NCBI GenBank assembly: GCA_903895005.1
Contig: CAITSH010000180.1
Coordinates: 1 to 36,889 of the forward strand
Direction of reading: 5' to 3'
From: an uncultured Pseudomonadota bacterium
Lineage (GTDB): Bacteria; Pseudomonadota; Gammaproteobacteria; Burkholderiales; SG8-39
DNA length: 36,889 bases
Within the stretch, counting starts at the first letter, position 1. The number at the start of each line of letters is the position of its first letter. The notes beneath the pieces were generated by a model. That model was not told where the DNA came from. It made no database searches and saw only the letters and a program-made list of their open reading frames with translations. A program made the translations under genes and the position numbers. Below, piece after piece: positions 17,539-26,523 of this stretch.

Positions 17539-18642
17539 ATGAAAATCTGCATGTACAACGTCACCAGTTGTTTTATCTCGGGCGGCCTTGAGACGTATTA
17601 CTGGGAGATGGGTAGGGCGCTCGCACGACGTGGACACGACGTTACCCTGGTGGCGGGGGCGCGGGGCGCGGCTTGGCATGACGAGGTGCGCCTGGCGCAA
17701 TTTCCGTTCCGAATCGAACAGGAGTGGCCGAATTTCGGGCACCGCTTTCAGCGGCTTATGGAGCGTCTCTCGTTCGCGCGCAATGCGCTTGATCACCTGG
17801 TTTCGAGCGAATACGACGCCGTTGTGGTTTGCAAGCCCTTCGACTTTCCCGTGATGTGGTGGGCGAGGCGGCGCGGAATGAAAGCCGTGACGCTGTTTCA
17901 CACGGGCGGCACGGACTTCTTTGTTGGCGACCGCTTGTTTGCGGGTGCCATCGACCACCTTGTTGGCGTTAGCCGTTACACGGCGCGCCAGCAGGAGGTT
18001 CGCTATAGACGCGCGGTGTCGATCGTGCACAATGGCGTGGACATTGAGCGGTTTCGGCCGGTTCCGCGAGATCCAGCGCGCCGTGCGGCATGGGGTTTTC
18101 CGGGCGATGCGCGTATCCTGGCCAGCGTCGGCAGACTCGTTGGCTGGAAAGGCCTCCGCATCATCATCTCCGTACTGCCACATCTGCCACCGGATGTGTG
18201 TTATCTCGTGGTCGGCGCCGGGCCAGAGGAGGCTGCATTGAAAGCGCAGGCGGCGGCGCTTGGGATAGCGGATCGGGTACATTTTGCCGGGCGCGTAGGT
18301 CACGCTGAGCTTCCGGGGGTATTGAGCGAGGCGAATTTATACGTGCAGCCTTCTGTCGGCGAAGAAGCGTTTGGCATCAGCGTGGCTGAGGCGATGGCGT
18401 GCGGCGTGCCGGTACTCGCCTCGCGCAACGGCGGCCTTCCTGAGGTGGTCGCGGAGGGCGAAACCGGATGGCTTGCGGCACCGGGCGACGAAGGGGCATG
18501 GAAGATCGCCTTGATTGAGGCCTTGAGTGACGATACGAGATTGAGGCGCATGGGTGAGGCGGCGCGCCAGCGCGTTCAGGCGCAGTTCACATGGGCGGCG
18601 ACATCGGCGCAGCTCGAAGCTTTACTGAAAGGGGGCCGCTAA
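17539..18642 (+). CDS. GT4 glycosyltransferase
   Basis: A 367-residue family 4 glycosyltransferase. It starts MKICMYNVTSCFISGGLETY with the GGLE loop, then shows FHTGGTDFFVG and VHNGVDIERFRPV. The donor domain has ASVGRLVGWKGLRIIISVL, YLVVGAGPEEAALKAQA and EEAFGISVAEAMACGVPVLAS, a standard EX7E motif. All core features are intact, so it is probably active, but the sugar is unknown. It ends one base into the start of the amidotransferase gene that follows. Confidence 0.85.
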   Translation: MKICMYNVTSCFISGGLETYYWEMGRALARRGHDVTLVAGARGAAWHDEVRLAQFPFRIEQEWPNFGHRFQRLMERLSFARNALDHLVSSEYDAVVVCKPFDFPVMWWARRRGMKAVTLFHTGGTDFFVGDRLFAGAIDHLVGVSRYTARQQEVRYRRAVSIVHNGVDIERFRPVPRDPARRAAWGFPGDARILASVGRLVGWKGLRIIISVLPHLPPDVCYLVVGAGPEEAALKAQAAALGIADRVHFAGRVGHAELPGVLSEANLYVQPSVGEEAFGISVAEAMACGVPVLASRNGGLPEVVAEGETGWLAAPGDEGAWKIALIEALSDDTRLRRMGEAARQRVQAQFTWAATSAQLEALLKGGR

Positions 18643-20534
18643 TGTGCGGCATTGTTGGCGCCCTCCTGGCGGCCGGTGGGCGAGTTGATCTCGAGCGCGG
18701 TATTGCCAGCCTGCATCACCGTGGCCCGGACGACAATGGAATCTGGCGAGAGGATGCCGCAGCGCTGGGATTCGTTCGGCTTTCCATTCTCGACCTGTCC
18801 GAGTTGGGTCATCAGCCCATGCTCAGCCCAGATGGGCGCTACGTCATTATTTTCAACGGTGAGATCTATAACTTTCGTGAACTGAGGGACAACTTGGTCA
18901 GCGCGGGTGAAGTCTTCCGCGGTCATTCCGACACGGAAGTGCTGCTGCGCTTGTTTGCGAGGGAGGGATTGGAAAAGTGCCTGGCGAAGCTGCGCGGCAT
19001 GTTCGCCTTTGCGATTTGGGATCGCGTTGAGAAAACACTTTCAATCGCGAGAGATCGGCTCGGCGTAAAGCCTCTAGTTTACGCGCAAACACCCCAAGGG
19101 TTTTTGTTCGGATCTGAGATCCAAGCCCTCTTCGCGCTTGACCCCACGTTGCCGCGTGCCCCTGACTACCAGGCGCTCGATCACTTCCTCAGCTTCCAGT
19201 ACATCCCGGCGCCGATGTCCGGATTTGCAGCCATCCGGAAATTGCCGCCGGCGCATGCGATGGTTGTGAAGAACGGCAAGATAGAGAGGTTATTTCGCTA
19301 CTGGGACGTTGATCTCACAAAACGAAGTGCCTTGTCGTTCAACGAGGCTTGTGAGGCGTTACGCGAGCAGGTCCTTGAGGCTACCAAGCTGCGCTTGGTG
19401 TCAGACGTGCCTTTGGGGGCTTTCCTCTCTGGTGGGATCGACTCGTCCATCACGGTGGCAGCGATGGCGCATCTTGGCGCCTCCCCGCTCAAGACTTTTT
19501 CCATCGGCTTTGAAGACGAACGCTTCAACGAGCTGCCGCAGGCGAGGGATATCGCGACCCACCTTCGCACGGATCACCATGAAATGATGGTCAAAGCCGA
19601 TGCGGTGGATATCATGCCAAAAATGATCGACCACCTGGGAGAGCCGCTCGCCGATAATTCAGTGATGCCGACGTTTTACGTGTCACAGTTTGCTCGCTCC
19701 CAGGTTACCGTGGCACTCACCGGCGACGGCGGTGACGAAGTATTCGCCGGGTATCGACGCTTTTATCAGATTCGTCGCGCCGAGTGGCTAGAACGTCGAG
19801 GCCTGACGCCCTTATGGCGCGGTATGCGGCGCGCGACCATTGCGCTCGAATCGCGTTTGCGCACTGACCGGCGCGGCAAGCGTTTTCCCGCATCGCGCGC
19901 TGACGAGATACTGCAAATGCGCGGCCTTGATGCCTATAAGCACCTACTCGCGTTTTTCCCGGATGCGGAGAAGCAGGACATGCTCATGCCCGATTTTCGG
20001 GCTGCAATCGGCGATTCGCATACCACTGCGTATTTGGAAAAGCATTTTGATCGACCCGGCGATGACGTCGTCAATCGTTACCTCGCGCTGGATATGACGA
20101 CCTATCTGCCTGAGGACATACTTTTCAAGGTGGATATCGCCAGCATGGCAAATTCACTGGAATGCCGATCCCCGTTCCTTGACCATCGCCTCATTGAGTT
20201 TGCCGCGAGCCTACCCGGCCATTACAAGCTATCGGCTGCGGGGCGACACAAACATATTCTCAAAGAAGCGTTCAAGGATTGGTTGCCGGCAGGATTCATG
20301 GATCGACCGAAAAAGGGATTTTCGGTGCCTTTGTCGCGCTGGCTAAAGGAAGACCTGGCCGACATGCTTCGCGATACGCTGGTGGACAAACGCACGTTGG
20401 CGCCGTGGTTTCGTCAGGAGATTACGGAGCGCTATGTCGCGGAGCATTTGTCCGGGCGAGGGTCGCACAGCACGCGGCTCTGGCCGTTACTGGTGCTTGC
20501 TCTATGGGTAGAGCGCTTTCGCGTCCCGATATAA
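18642..20534 (+). CDS. asnB: asparagine synthase (glutamine-hydrolysing) family amidotransferase
   Basis: A 630-residue two-domain enzyme. The N-terminal class II glutaminase starts MCGIVGALL with the nucleophilic Cys2 exposed after Met removal, with HHRGPDDNG (25-33) and FNGEIYN (71-77). The synthetase domain has the pyrophosphate loop SGGIDSS at 263-269 and ALTGDGGDEVFAGYRRF. The family makes asparagine from aspartate, but copies inside glycan clusters often amidate sugar carboxylates or have unclear roles. That use is inference here. I reject a start at 18591 because it would hide Cys2; the ATG at 18642 follows a GGGGG ribosome site and forms TAATG with the previous stop. Confidence 0.88.
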   Translation: MCGIVGALLAAGGRVDLERGIASLHHRGPDDNGIWREDAAALGFVRLSILDLSELGHQPMLSPDGRYVIIFNGEIYNFRELRDNLVSAGEVFRGHSDTEVLLRLFAREGLEKCLAKLRGMFAFAIWDRVEKTLSIARDRLGVKPLVYAQTPQGFLFGSEIQALFALDPTLPRAPDYQALDHFLSFQYIPAPMSGFAAIRKLPPAHAMVVKNGKIERLFRYWDVDLTKRSALSFNEACEALREQVLEATKLRLVSDVPLGAFLSGGIDSSITVAAMAHLGASPLKTFSIGFEDERFNELPQARDIATHLRTDHHEMMVKADAVDIMPKMIDHLGEPLADNSVMPTFYVSQFARSQVTVALTGDGGDEVFAGYRRFYQIRRAEWLERRGLTPLWRGMRRATIALESRLRTDRRGKRFPASRADEILQMRGLDAYKHLLAFFPDAEKQDMLMPDFRAAIGDSHTTAYLEKHFDRPGDDVVNRYLALDMTTYLPEDILFKVDIASMANSLECRSPFLDHRLIEFAASLPGHYKLSAAGRHKHILKEAFKDWLPAGFMDRPKKGFSVPLSRWLKEDLADMLRDTLVDKRTLAPWFRQEITERYVAEHLSGRGSHSTRLWPLLVLALWVERFRVPI

Positions 20535-20547
20535 GCGGCTAGACACG

Positions 20548-21669
20548 ATGCCCGTTTGTTATCAGATCAATCTTCAACAAAGCTTCGGCGGTGGCGAGGT
20601 TTACACGCGTTTTTTTTCCGAAGCACTGATCGCGCTCGGTTGGGAAGTCGAATTATTTGTAGCCTGCGAGGCCAGGTTTTGGCGGCAACTGAACCTGACG
20701 GGCGTGAGGCTGAGGGAGGTTGCGAGCGAGGCGCAAATACTCGATGCGCTGCCAACAAGCCGCAGTTTGATTGTCACGCATACGGCCGCAAGTCCCGGGT
20801 TTGCAGCCGCGCTGGCGAATCGGCACCGGCTTACCGGGTTTGTGCATATGCCACTATACGAACGCAGTCCAGCGGGGTTAGCGCGCTACGAACGCCTGTT
20901 CGCCGTATCGCGCCATGTAATAGACAGTGCAAAAAAGAGGGGCCTTGCCAACGTCTATCCTGAGCCACTGTATGGCATAGCCGACCTCGCTGGACGTCCC
21001 GGAGGGGCGCCGGGAGTGATCAGGACAGCCAGTGTCTACGATTGGGATCGGCGCAAGGTGCGGGACCGGCTTCTAGGGCTGTTTGCGCCATTGGTGGATG
21101 TGTTCCGTCACAAGGGTGCATTCTCCCGGCGTCCTGGTCTGACCATAGGTGTTGTTTCGCGCCTCACGCCCATAAAGCAATTTCCACAGATGTTCTCGAT
21201 ACTTGCCCCCGTCTTGGCAAGACACCCGACGGTCAACTTGGAAATTTTTGGTAGCGGCGGGTATGCCTCGGTGCGCGACCTTCGCCGTGCACTTGGTCCT
21301 GCGCATCGGCAGGTGCGTTTCTGGGGGCAACAAAGCGATGTCAGGGCGATTTATGGCCAATTGGACTATGTTCTCTCGGGACTGCCGGAAAAAGAGGCGC
21401 TGGGCTTGAATCTGATCGAGGCGCAAAGCTGTGGCACACCGGTGTTGGCCGTGAACGGACCCCCATTTACCGAGACCGTGGTGGATGGTGAGACGGGCTG
21501 GCTGTTTGATGATCCACGCGGCGATGACGGCCATGCATTTGAGCGGTTATTGGATCGGCTTGTTCAGGGTGCGGCGCGACCTGATCCACGCAAGGCGAGC
21601 GCACATCTCGAACGCTTTTCTCGCCGCGCGTTTGGCGAGCGCGTGGCACTGGCACTAGCTGCGGACTAA
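20548..21669 (+). CDS. GT4 glycosyltransferase
   Basis: A 373-residue glycosyltransferase with a divergent N-terminal half (CYQINLQQSFGGGEVYTRFF) but a recognisable GT-B donor domain: TIGVVSRLTPIKQFPQMFSIL, LEIFGSGGYASVRDL, and EKEALGLNLIEAQSCGTPVLAV with a complete EX7E. Glycans and donor are unknown. It starts 13 bases after the amidotransferase gene and ends 3 bases before the next glycosyltransferase gene. A GC-rich minus-strand shadow lies opposite. Confidence 0.82.
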   Translation: MPVCYQINLQQSFGGGEVYTRFFSEALIALGWEVELFVACEARFWRQLNLTGVRLREVASEAQILDALPTSRSLIVTHTAASPGFAAALANRHRLTGFVHMPLYERSPAGLARYERLFAVSRHVIDSAKKRGLANVYPEPLYGIADLAGRPGGAPGVIRTASVYDWDRRKVRDRLLGLFAPLVDVFRHKGAFSRRPGLTIGVVSRLTPIKQFPQMFSILAPVLARHPTVNLEIFGSGGYASVRDLRRALGPAHRQVRFWGQQSDVRAIYGQLDYVLSGLPEKEALGLNLIEAQSCGTPVLAVNGPPFTETVVDGETGWLFDDPRGDDGHAFERLLDRLVQGAARPDPRKASAHLERFSRRAFGERVALALAAD

Positions 21670-21672
21670 CGC

Positions 21673-22920
21673 ATGCGAATTCTTTATCTACACCCCAAGG
21701 CATGGACCGGCGAATACCCCATGTTGGTCAAGTTGCGCGCGATGGGCGAGGATGTGTGCGCGCTGGAGGAGCGCCGTGGCCTGGCACGGGGAAAGCGCCA
21801 GCTTGAAGACCATTATCGGGAGGCGGGGGATGGTATTTCCACGCTTTGGTATGACCCCCGACGGGGCTGGGAGCGCCTCGTGACGTGGCTACCGGATCGC
21901 ATCTTTCGCCGTGCGTTCGAGGGCCGCAATCTGGTTCATCGCATGTGGGTTATTTACGAGGCGATCCGGCACTTCAAGCCCGACGTGGTGGTCTGCAGCG
22001 ACGGGTTCACCTACGCCATTCCAGCCGCCTTTCTTAAGCGATTGGGCTTGATCCACACACGCCTTCTCGCAAGCTATATTGGCGGCGATATTCTGGATTG
22101 CCCGGAGGCCGGGGTGGGAAAGCGACGTACCCCCATGGTGACCTGGTTGCTGCGCAATTCCTTTCCGGGCATTGATGTCATGCGTGCCTTGTGTGAGTCC
22201 CTTGAGCGCATTCTCATTCGGGAGGGGGCGGATCAAACGCGCATTGCCCCGCTGCCGATTCAATTGGTGGTGCCCATATCGGTTTTGGACGCCATTTTCG
22301 CCAAACGGGGGTCAGTTAGCGAGGCGGTCAGAAAGCGTCACGGCATCCCCGCGGATGCGCCGCTCGTCGTTACCCTGAGCGGCAATCACAAGGGCAAGGG
22401 ACTGCAGGATCTGGCGGCCGCGTGGGCAGGAATCGTCGCCGCTGTTCCGGGCAGTTGCTGGCTGATGTGCGGCCCCGACGATCCGTGGCTGGCACAGGGC
22501 GTCTGGCCGGTTTTGCGTGCGGCGGGACTGGAACATACCGTACGATTCACCGGCCCTTTGCGGGGCGAGGCCGTATTTGAGCACCTTGCTGCGGCGGATC
22601 TACATGTGAATCCGACCCTGTGTGAGGGGCTCAACATGGTCACGGTCGAAGCGGCTGCCGTTGGCACGCCCACGGTGACAAGCGACGGGGCCGGTATTTC
22701 CGACTGGGTCACCAAATTTGAAGCCGGCGTGGTCGTTCCTGCAAGTGATGTGCCGGCACTGCGCGGTGCGGTGATTACCGCCTTGCGCGACCCGGCCCTA
22801 CGCTTGACGTGGCAGGGTCGTTCCCGCATCATGGCCGGCGATTTTTCCCTGGACAAAATCGGGGCCGCCCTGCTCCAATTGCTGCGCCCACCGTCCCCTT
22901 TAGTTTCTGCCTCCCAATGA
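21673..22920 (+). CDS. GT4 glycosyltransferase
   Basis: A 415-residue glycosyltransferase. It starts MRILYLHPKAWTGEYPMLVK, with EDVCALEERRG in the acceptor half. The donor half has VTLSGNHKGKGLQDLAAAW, LADLHVNPT-type segment AAADLHVNPTLCEG and the EX7E sequence EGLNMVTVEAAAVGTPTVTS. It is somewhat longer than its neighbours. It ends 11 bases before a TTG-started carbamoyltransferase gene; the Shine-Dalgarno for that gene (GAGGG) overlaps its stop, which suggests coupling. Confidence 0.83.
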   Translation: MRILYLHPKAWTGEYPMLVKLRAMGEDVCALEERRGLARGKRQLEDHYREAGDGISTLWYDPRRGWERLVTWLPDRIFRRAFEGRNLVHRMWVIYEAIRHFKPDVVVCSDGFTYAIPAAFLKRLGLIHTRLLASYIGGDILDCPEAGVGKRRTPMVTWLLRNSFPGIDVMRALCESLERILIREGADQTRIAPLPIQLVVPISVLDAIFAKRGSVSEAVRKRHGIPADAPLVVTLSGNHKGKGLQDLAAAWAGIVAAVPGSCWLMCGPDDPWLAQGVWPVLRAAGLEHTVRFTGPLRGEAVFEHLAAADLHVNPTLCEGLNMVTVEAAAVGTPTVTSDGAGISDWVTKFEAGVVVPASDVPALRGAVITALRDPALRLTWQGRSRIMAGDFSLDKIGAALLQLLRPPSPLVSASQ

Positions 22921-22931
22921 GGGCTTCCTAG

Positions 22932-24671
22932 TTGTCTTTAATTCTTGGTTTGCAGACCGGACATGAATCCTCCGCCGTACTGTTCGAGGACGGGCGACTG
23001 CTTGCCGCCGTCTCGGATGAGCGTCTTTCCCGTATCAAGAATGACGGCGGGAAGTTGTCTGATCTTGCGATTGATGAAGTGTTGCGCCTTGGCGGACACA
23101 AGCGGAGCGAAGTCGAACGACTCGCTCTGCTCTATACGTTTTTTCCGGAAGAATATTTCGTCCGCGAGTCTTGGTATAAAGAGCTCGAGCGACGTATTCA
23201 CAGGGCACGCCGTCGCAACGCCGGCGGTGCGCGCCCACAAATGCATTCGGGCAATTTTATCGAACGCCTTGAGGCGCGCGGAAAATCGTTTGATGACCAT
23301 TTCCTTGAAGAAAAATTCCTGAAAACGGAGGGTTTTGGCGGAGCGTCCACGATATTTTTTGACCATCATTATTCGCATGCCCTTCCCGCCGCCTATTACT
23401 CCGGCTTCAAGGAGTGCGCTGTCATTACCATGGACGGCAACGGTGACCGGAATATCAGTCATACGTCCGGGACCTGGCGGGACGGCCGCTACGAACGCCA
23501 GTTCAGCACCGATGCCTTTGGCGCCTCGGCGGGAGCCTTCTACGGCTTTATCACCGAATTACTGGGCTTTCGTGTCATGCGCCATGAGGGCAAGGTGGTT
23601 GGGCTTGCTGCGCTGGGAGATCCGGTGCCGCTTTACGAGACGTTCAAGCGCGCCCTGAAACTGTCGCCAGATGGTCAGTGCTTGGATTCGGATTTCGCGG
23701 GCGGAGCCGACGCGGAGGCACGGCGTTACGCGTTTCTCGAGCAAGCCATAAAAGGACACAGTCGCGAAAACGTTTCCGCAGCCGCGCAGCGCGTGCTTGA
23801 GGATGTCGTGGTGCAGATGGTGCGCAATTACCTTGCGGCCACGGGCCAGCGCAACGTTGCTTTGAACGGCGGCGTATTTGCCAACGTCAAGCTCAATCAG
23901 CGTATTGCGGCGCTACCCGAGGTCGACAGTATTTTTGTATTTCCGGCAATGAGTGATACCGGGAACTGTGTTGGCGCAGTGTTGCTGGAGTTGGCGCGTC
24001 GTGACCCTGCGAGCATGCGAAACACTACGCCCCTTCACGATGTGTATTGGGGACCGGCGTTTGATGATGCACAGATACTTGCAGCCTTGGGCGATGTGAA
24101 TCTCGTCGCGGATCGGCATGATGAGGCGGCGCTTGTGGCGCTCGCGGCAAAAGCCATCCACGAGGGCCGTATCGTCGGTTGGTTTCAGGGGCGGATGGAG
24201 TTTGGCCCGCGGGCGCTGGGGAACCGTTCCATGCTGGCGCGTCCCACGGAATCGGCCATCAACAATTGGCTTAACGACAGACTAGACAGGTCTGAATTCA
24301 TGCCCTTCGCTCCGAGTGTGCTGGCAGAGCGTGCCGACGAGGTGTTTGAGAATGTCGGCAAGGCGCGCCACACGGCCGAATTCATGACCATGACCTTTGA
24401 TGTGCGTAAGGATTGGATTTCGCGCATCCCCGCTGTCGTGCATGTAGATGGAACGGCAAGGCCGCAGCTGGTTCGAGCCGAGGTCAATCCGCTCTATCAT
24501 CAGCTGATAGCGGCGTACCATGCCCTGTCCGGAATTCCCCTTGTGCTTAACACCAGCTTCAATGTGCATGAGGAGCCGATTGTCTGTGCCCCCGTTGAGG
24601 CAATTCGCGCGTTCACCGAAAAGCGTGTTGACTGTCTTGCTATCGGACCTTTTTGGCTGACTCACCCATGA
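22932..24671 (+). CDS. O-carbamoyltransferase (NodU/CmcH family)
   Basis: Transfers a carbamoyl group from carbamoyl phosphate, through a carbamoyl-adenylate, to a hydroxyl; in glycan loci the acceptor is typically a sugar. The 579 residues fit the family. The N-terminal Kae1-like half starts SLILGLQTGHESSAVLFEDG, has FFDHHYSHA with the metal-binding histidines at about 145-149, and VITMDGNGD at about 164-172. The C-terminal YrdC-like half has GWFQGRMEFGPRALGNRSMLA and LNTSFNVHEEPIV. The start is a TTG at 22932 with GAGGG 8-9 bases before it; no later ATG keeps the conserved N-terminus. It overlaps the methyltransferase start (ATGA at 24668). Confidence 0.9.
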   Translation: MSLILGLQTGHESSAVLFEDGRLLAAVSDERLSRIKNDGGKLSDLAIDEVLRLGGHKRSEVERLALLYTFFPEEYFVRESWYKELERRIHRARRRNAGGARPQMHSGNFIERLEARGKSFDDHFLEEKFLKTEGFGGASTIFFDHHYSHALPAAYYSGFKECAVITMDGNGDRNISHTSGTWRDGRYERQFSTDAFGASAGAFYGFITELLGFRVMRHEGKVVGLAALGDPVPLYETFKRALKLSPDGQCLDSDFAGGADAEARRYAFLEQAIKGHSRENVSAAAQRVLEDVVVQMVRNYLAATGQRNVALNGGVFANVKLNQRIAALPEVDSIFVFPAMSDTGNCVGAVLLELARRDPASMRNTTPLHDVYWGPAFDDAQILAALGDVNLVADRHDEAALVALAAKAIHEGRIVGWFQGRMEFGPRALGNRSMLARPTESAINNWLNDRLDRSEFMPFAPSVLAERADEVFENVGKARHTAEFMTMTFDVRKDWISRIPAVVHVDGTARPQLVRAEVNPLYHQLIAAYHALSGIPLVLNTSFNVHEEPIVCAPVEAIRAFTEKRVDCLAIGPFWLTHP

Positions 24672-25408
24672 ACAACACTGCCGAGCAGAAGATTCGCGCC
24701 CTTGCCACGGACGACCACTATCCGGCGGTGCTAAAACTGTTTGAGGGTGCGCCCAAGGGGCGTATTCTCGATGTGCCGGCGGGGCACGGCGCATTCGCGC
24801 AGGAGCTGGTTAAGCTCGGATACGGCGACATTCATTGTCTTGATGTTAACGCCGAAGCATTTGCACTGAAGGATGATCGCGTCAGCTTTCAGCAACATGA
24901 CGTGATAAATCCGCTGCCTTACCCTGACGGTTACTTTGACTACGTGTTTAGCATCGAAGGCATCGAGCATTTCCATAACCCCTGGACATTTACCAGCGAG
25001 TTGTGCCGAGTGCTAAAGCCCGGTGGCAGGCTGTACATCAGCACGCCCAACACATTTTCTGTGGATGCGCGGATTAAATACTTGGCCTCCGGATATTTCC
25101 CGCGCTTCAAGCCACTGATGCAACAGCCCTCCAAGGTGATGGATCAGCCGGTGGACGATGCCCACATCAGTCCGATCTATTTCTGGCAGTTGAACTATTT
25201 CCTGATGATCGGTGGCGTGAGCATTGAACGGGTCAATACCAACGCTTTCTTTTACAAGCCGCAATGGATCAAGCGTTTTTTTGAAAATCTGATTGCAGGT
25301 GTTATTCGCTACAACATCAAGAGGCGGAAATTTCCCGATCATGGCGCCTCTTCAGAAGAGATGTTGTTTGGCGATTGCATCATCGTCGAGGGTAAGAAGG
25401 CCGCGTGA
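24668..25408 (+). CDS. SAM-dependent methyltransferase (class I)
   Basis: A 246-residue class I methyltransferase. Motif I is ILDVPAGHGAFAQEL at about residues 34-48, the acidic end of beta-2 reads CLDVNAEAF, and the post-core segment reads CRVLKPGGRLYISTPNTFS. There is no membrane segment. The acceptor is unknown; next to an O-carbamoyltransferase and glycosyltransferases, sugar O-methylation is the natural guess, but small-molecule targets remain possible. The ATG at 24668 overlaps the preceding stop by ATGA. The stop overlaps the next GTG start (GTGA at 25405). Confidence 0.85.
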   Translation: MNNTAEQKIRALATDDHYPAVLKLFEGAPKGRILDVPAGHGAFAQELVKLGYGDIHCLDVNAEAFALKDDRVSFQQHDVINPLPYPDGYFDYVFSIEGIEHFHNPWTFTSELCRVLKPGGRLYISTPNTFSVDARIKYLASGYFPRFKPLMQQPSKVMDQPVDDAHISPIYFWQLNYFLMIGGVSIERVNTNAFFYKPQWIKRFFENLIAGVIRYNIKRRKFPDHGASSEEMLFGDCIIVEGKKAA

Positions 25409-26523
25409 CGCTGCTCTACGCATTCCCCGAACCGCTTCCCCTGGATCGGGCGCGGGGCGTGCAGGTCGCCCATTCCGTGGCCGATCTGGCCAAACTGGGG
25501 ATGTCCGTTGAGCTTGCGTACGTGCCCAATGGGAACCTGAACCCGCTGACGTATTACGGGCTGGCGGTTCCATCAGGCCTTACGCTTACACCACTGTCCC
25601 GTTCGCTGCCTTGGCCCTTTGGGCGGATGCACTCGAATCGCATGTTTCTTTTGCGGCTGGCAACGCGTATCAAGGCGTCTCCGCATGCCTTGCTTTTTGT
25701 GCGGCATCTCAAACTGGCGGCCATGCTCTTGCGGCGATTCCCTGATCGGAAACTGGTGTATGAGGCGCATGAGGTCTTTAGCGATACCGGTACGGTTTCG
25801 CGGCGTGATTTGAACCTTGAAATGGAAGCGCTGGTGATGGATAAAGCCGCGCTCGTGGTTGCTAACTCTGCGGCTACAGCGGCGAGGCTCTCCGAGTTAC
25901 ATGGGGGACGCAAGGTTGAAGTATTGGCAAACGGTGTCGACTGGCCCGAAGAACTCGCACAAAAGGAATGGCATTGCGCCGGCTTGCACATCGTTTACGC
26001 AGGAAGTCTGTTTGCGTGGAAGGGCGTCGACGATTTGGTCGCGGCGGCTGCCTATCTGCCCGGATGTCGTATCACCGTCATCGGCGGCAGTGTGGAGCAG
26101 GTTGAACGCTTGCATGTCCGGGTCCAGGCTGTGGGTGCACAGGTAGATTTTTCCGGGCAGCTCCCGCATGCGGAGGTGGCGCGGGCACTGCAGACGGCTT
26201 GCATTGCGGTCCTGCCGAACCGGGATGAACCGGATAGCCGATTTACCTCTCCGATCAAGCTCTACGAATATATGGCGGCAGGGTGCGCCATCGTTTCAAG
26301 CGATCTGCCGGCATTGCGCGACGTCTTGTCGGAGGACGACGCGGTCTGGGCTGTGTCGGAGGATCCGATCGCACTTGCAGCGGGAATCCGTGCTTTGGTC
26401 GCCGATCCTGAGCGTGCTCGTGCTCTGGGCGTGCGGTTGCGCGAAAAGGCTCGCGCTTACACGTGGCGCGCAAGGGCAGAAAAGTTGGCTGGCATGATAG
26501 AGGTTTTGGATAACGCATCTTGA
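25405..26523 (+). CDS. GT4 glycosyltransferase
   Basis: A 372-residue glycosyltransferase started by GTG at 25405, forming GTGA with the previous stop. The N-terminus MTLLYAFPEPLPLDRARGVQ and the segment LVYEAHEVFSD mark the acceptor half. Its donor half has HIVYAGSLFAWKGVDDLVAAA and SPIKLYEYMAAGCAIVSSDL, the K-L-x-E-Y-M-A-x-G version of the EX7E region found in some family 4 enzymes. No specific sugar can be assigned. It couples to the GT9 gene after it by TGATG. Confidence 0.83.
   Translation: MTLLYAFPEPLPLDRARGVQVAHSVADLAKLGMSVELAYVPNGNLNPLTYYGLAVPSGLTLTPLSRSLPWPFGRMHSNRMFLLRLATRIKASPHALLFVRHLKLAAMLLRRFPDRKLVYEAHEVFSDTGTVSRRDLNLEMEALVMDKAALVVANSAATAARLSELHGGRKVEVLANGVDWPEELAQKEWHCAGLHIVYAGSLFAWKGVDDLVAAAAYLPGCRITVIGGSVEQVERLHVRVQAVGAQVDFSGQLPHAEVARALQTACIAVLPNRDEPDSRFTSPIKLYEYMAAGCAIVSSDLPALRDVLSEDDAVWAVSEDPIALAAGIRALVADPERARALGVRLREKARAYTWRARAEKLAGMIEVLDNAS

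Noticed and set aside
17452..18303. 283-codon minus-strand frame opposite a GT4 gene
   Set aside because: The plus-strand frame has all GT4 motifs; the antisense product has none and no coupling to a neighbour.
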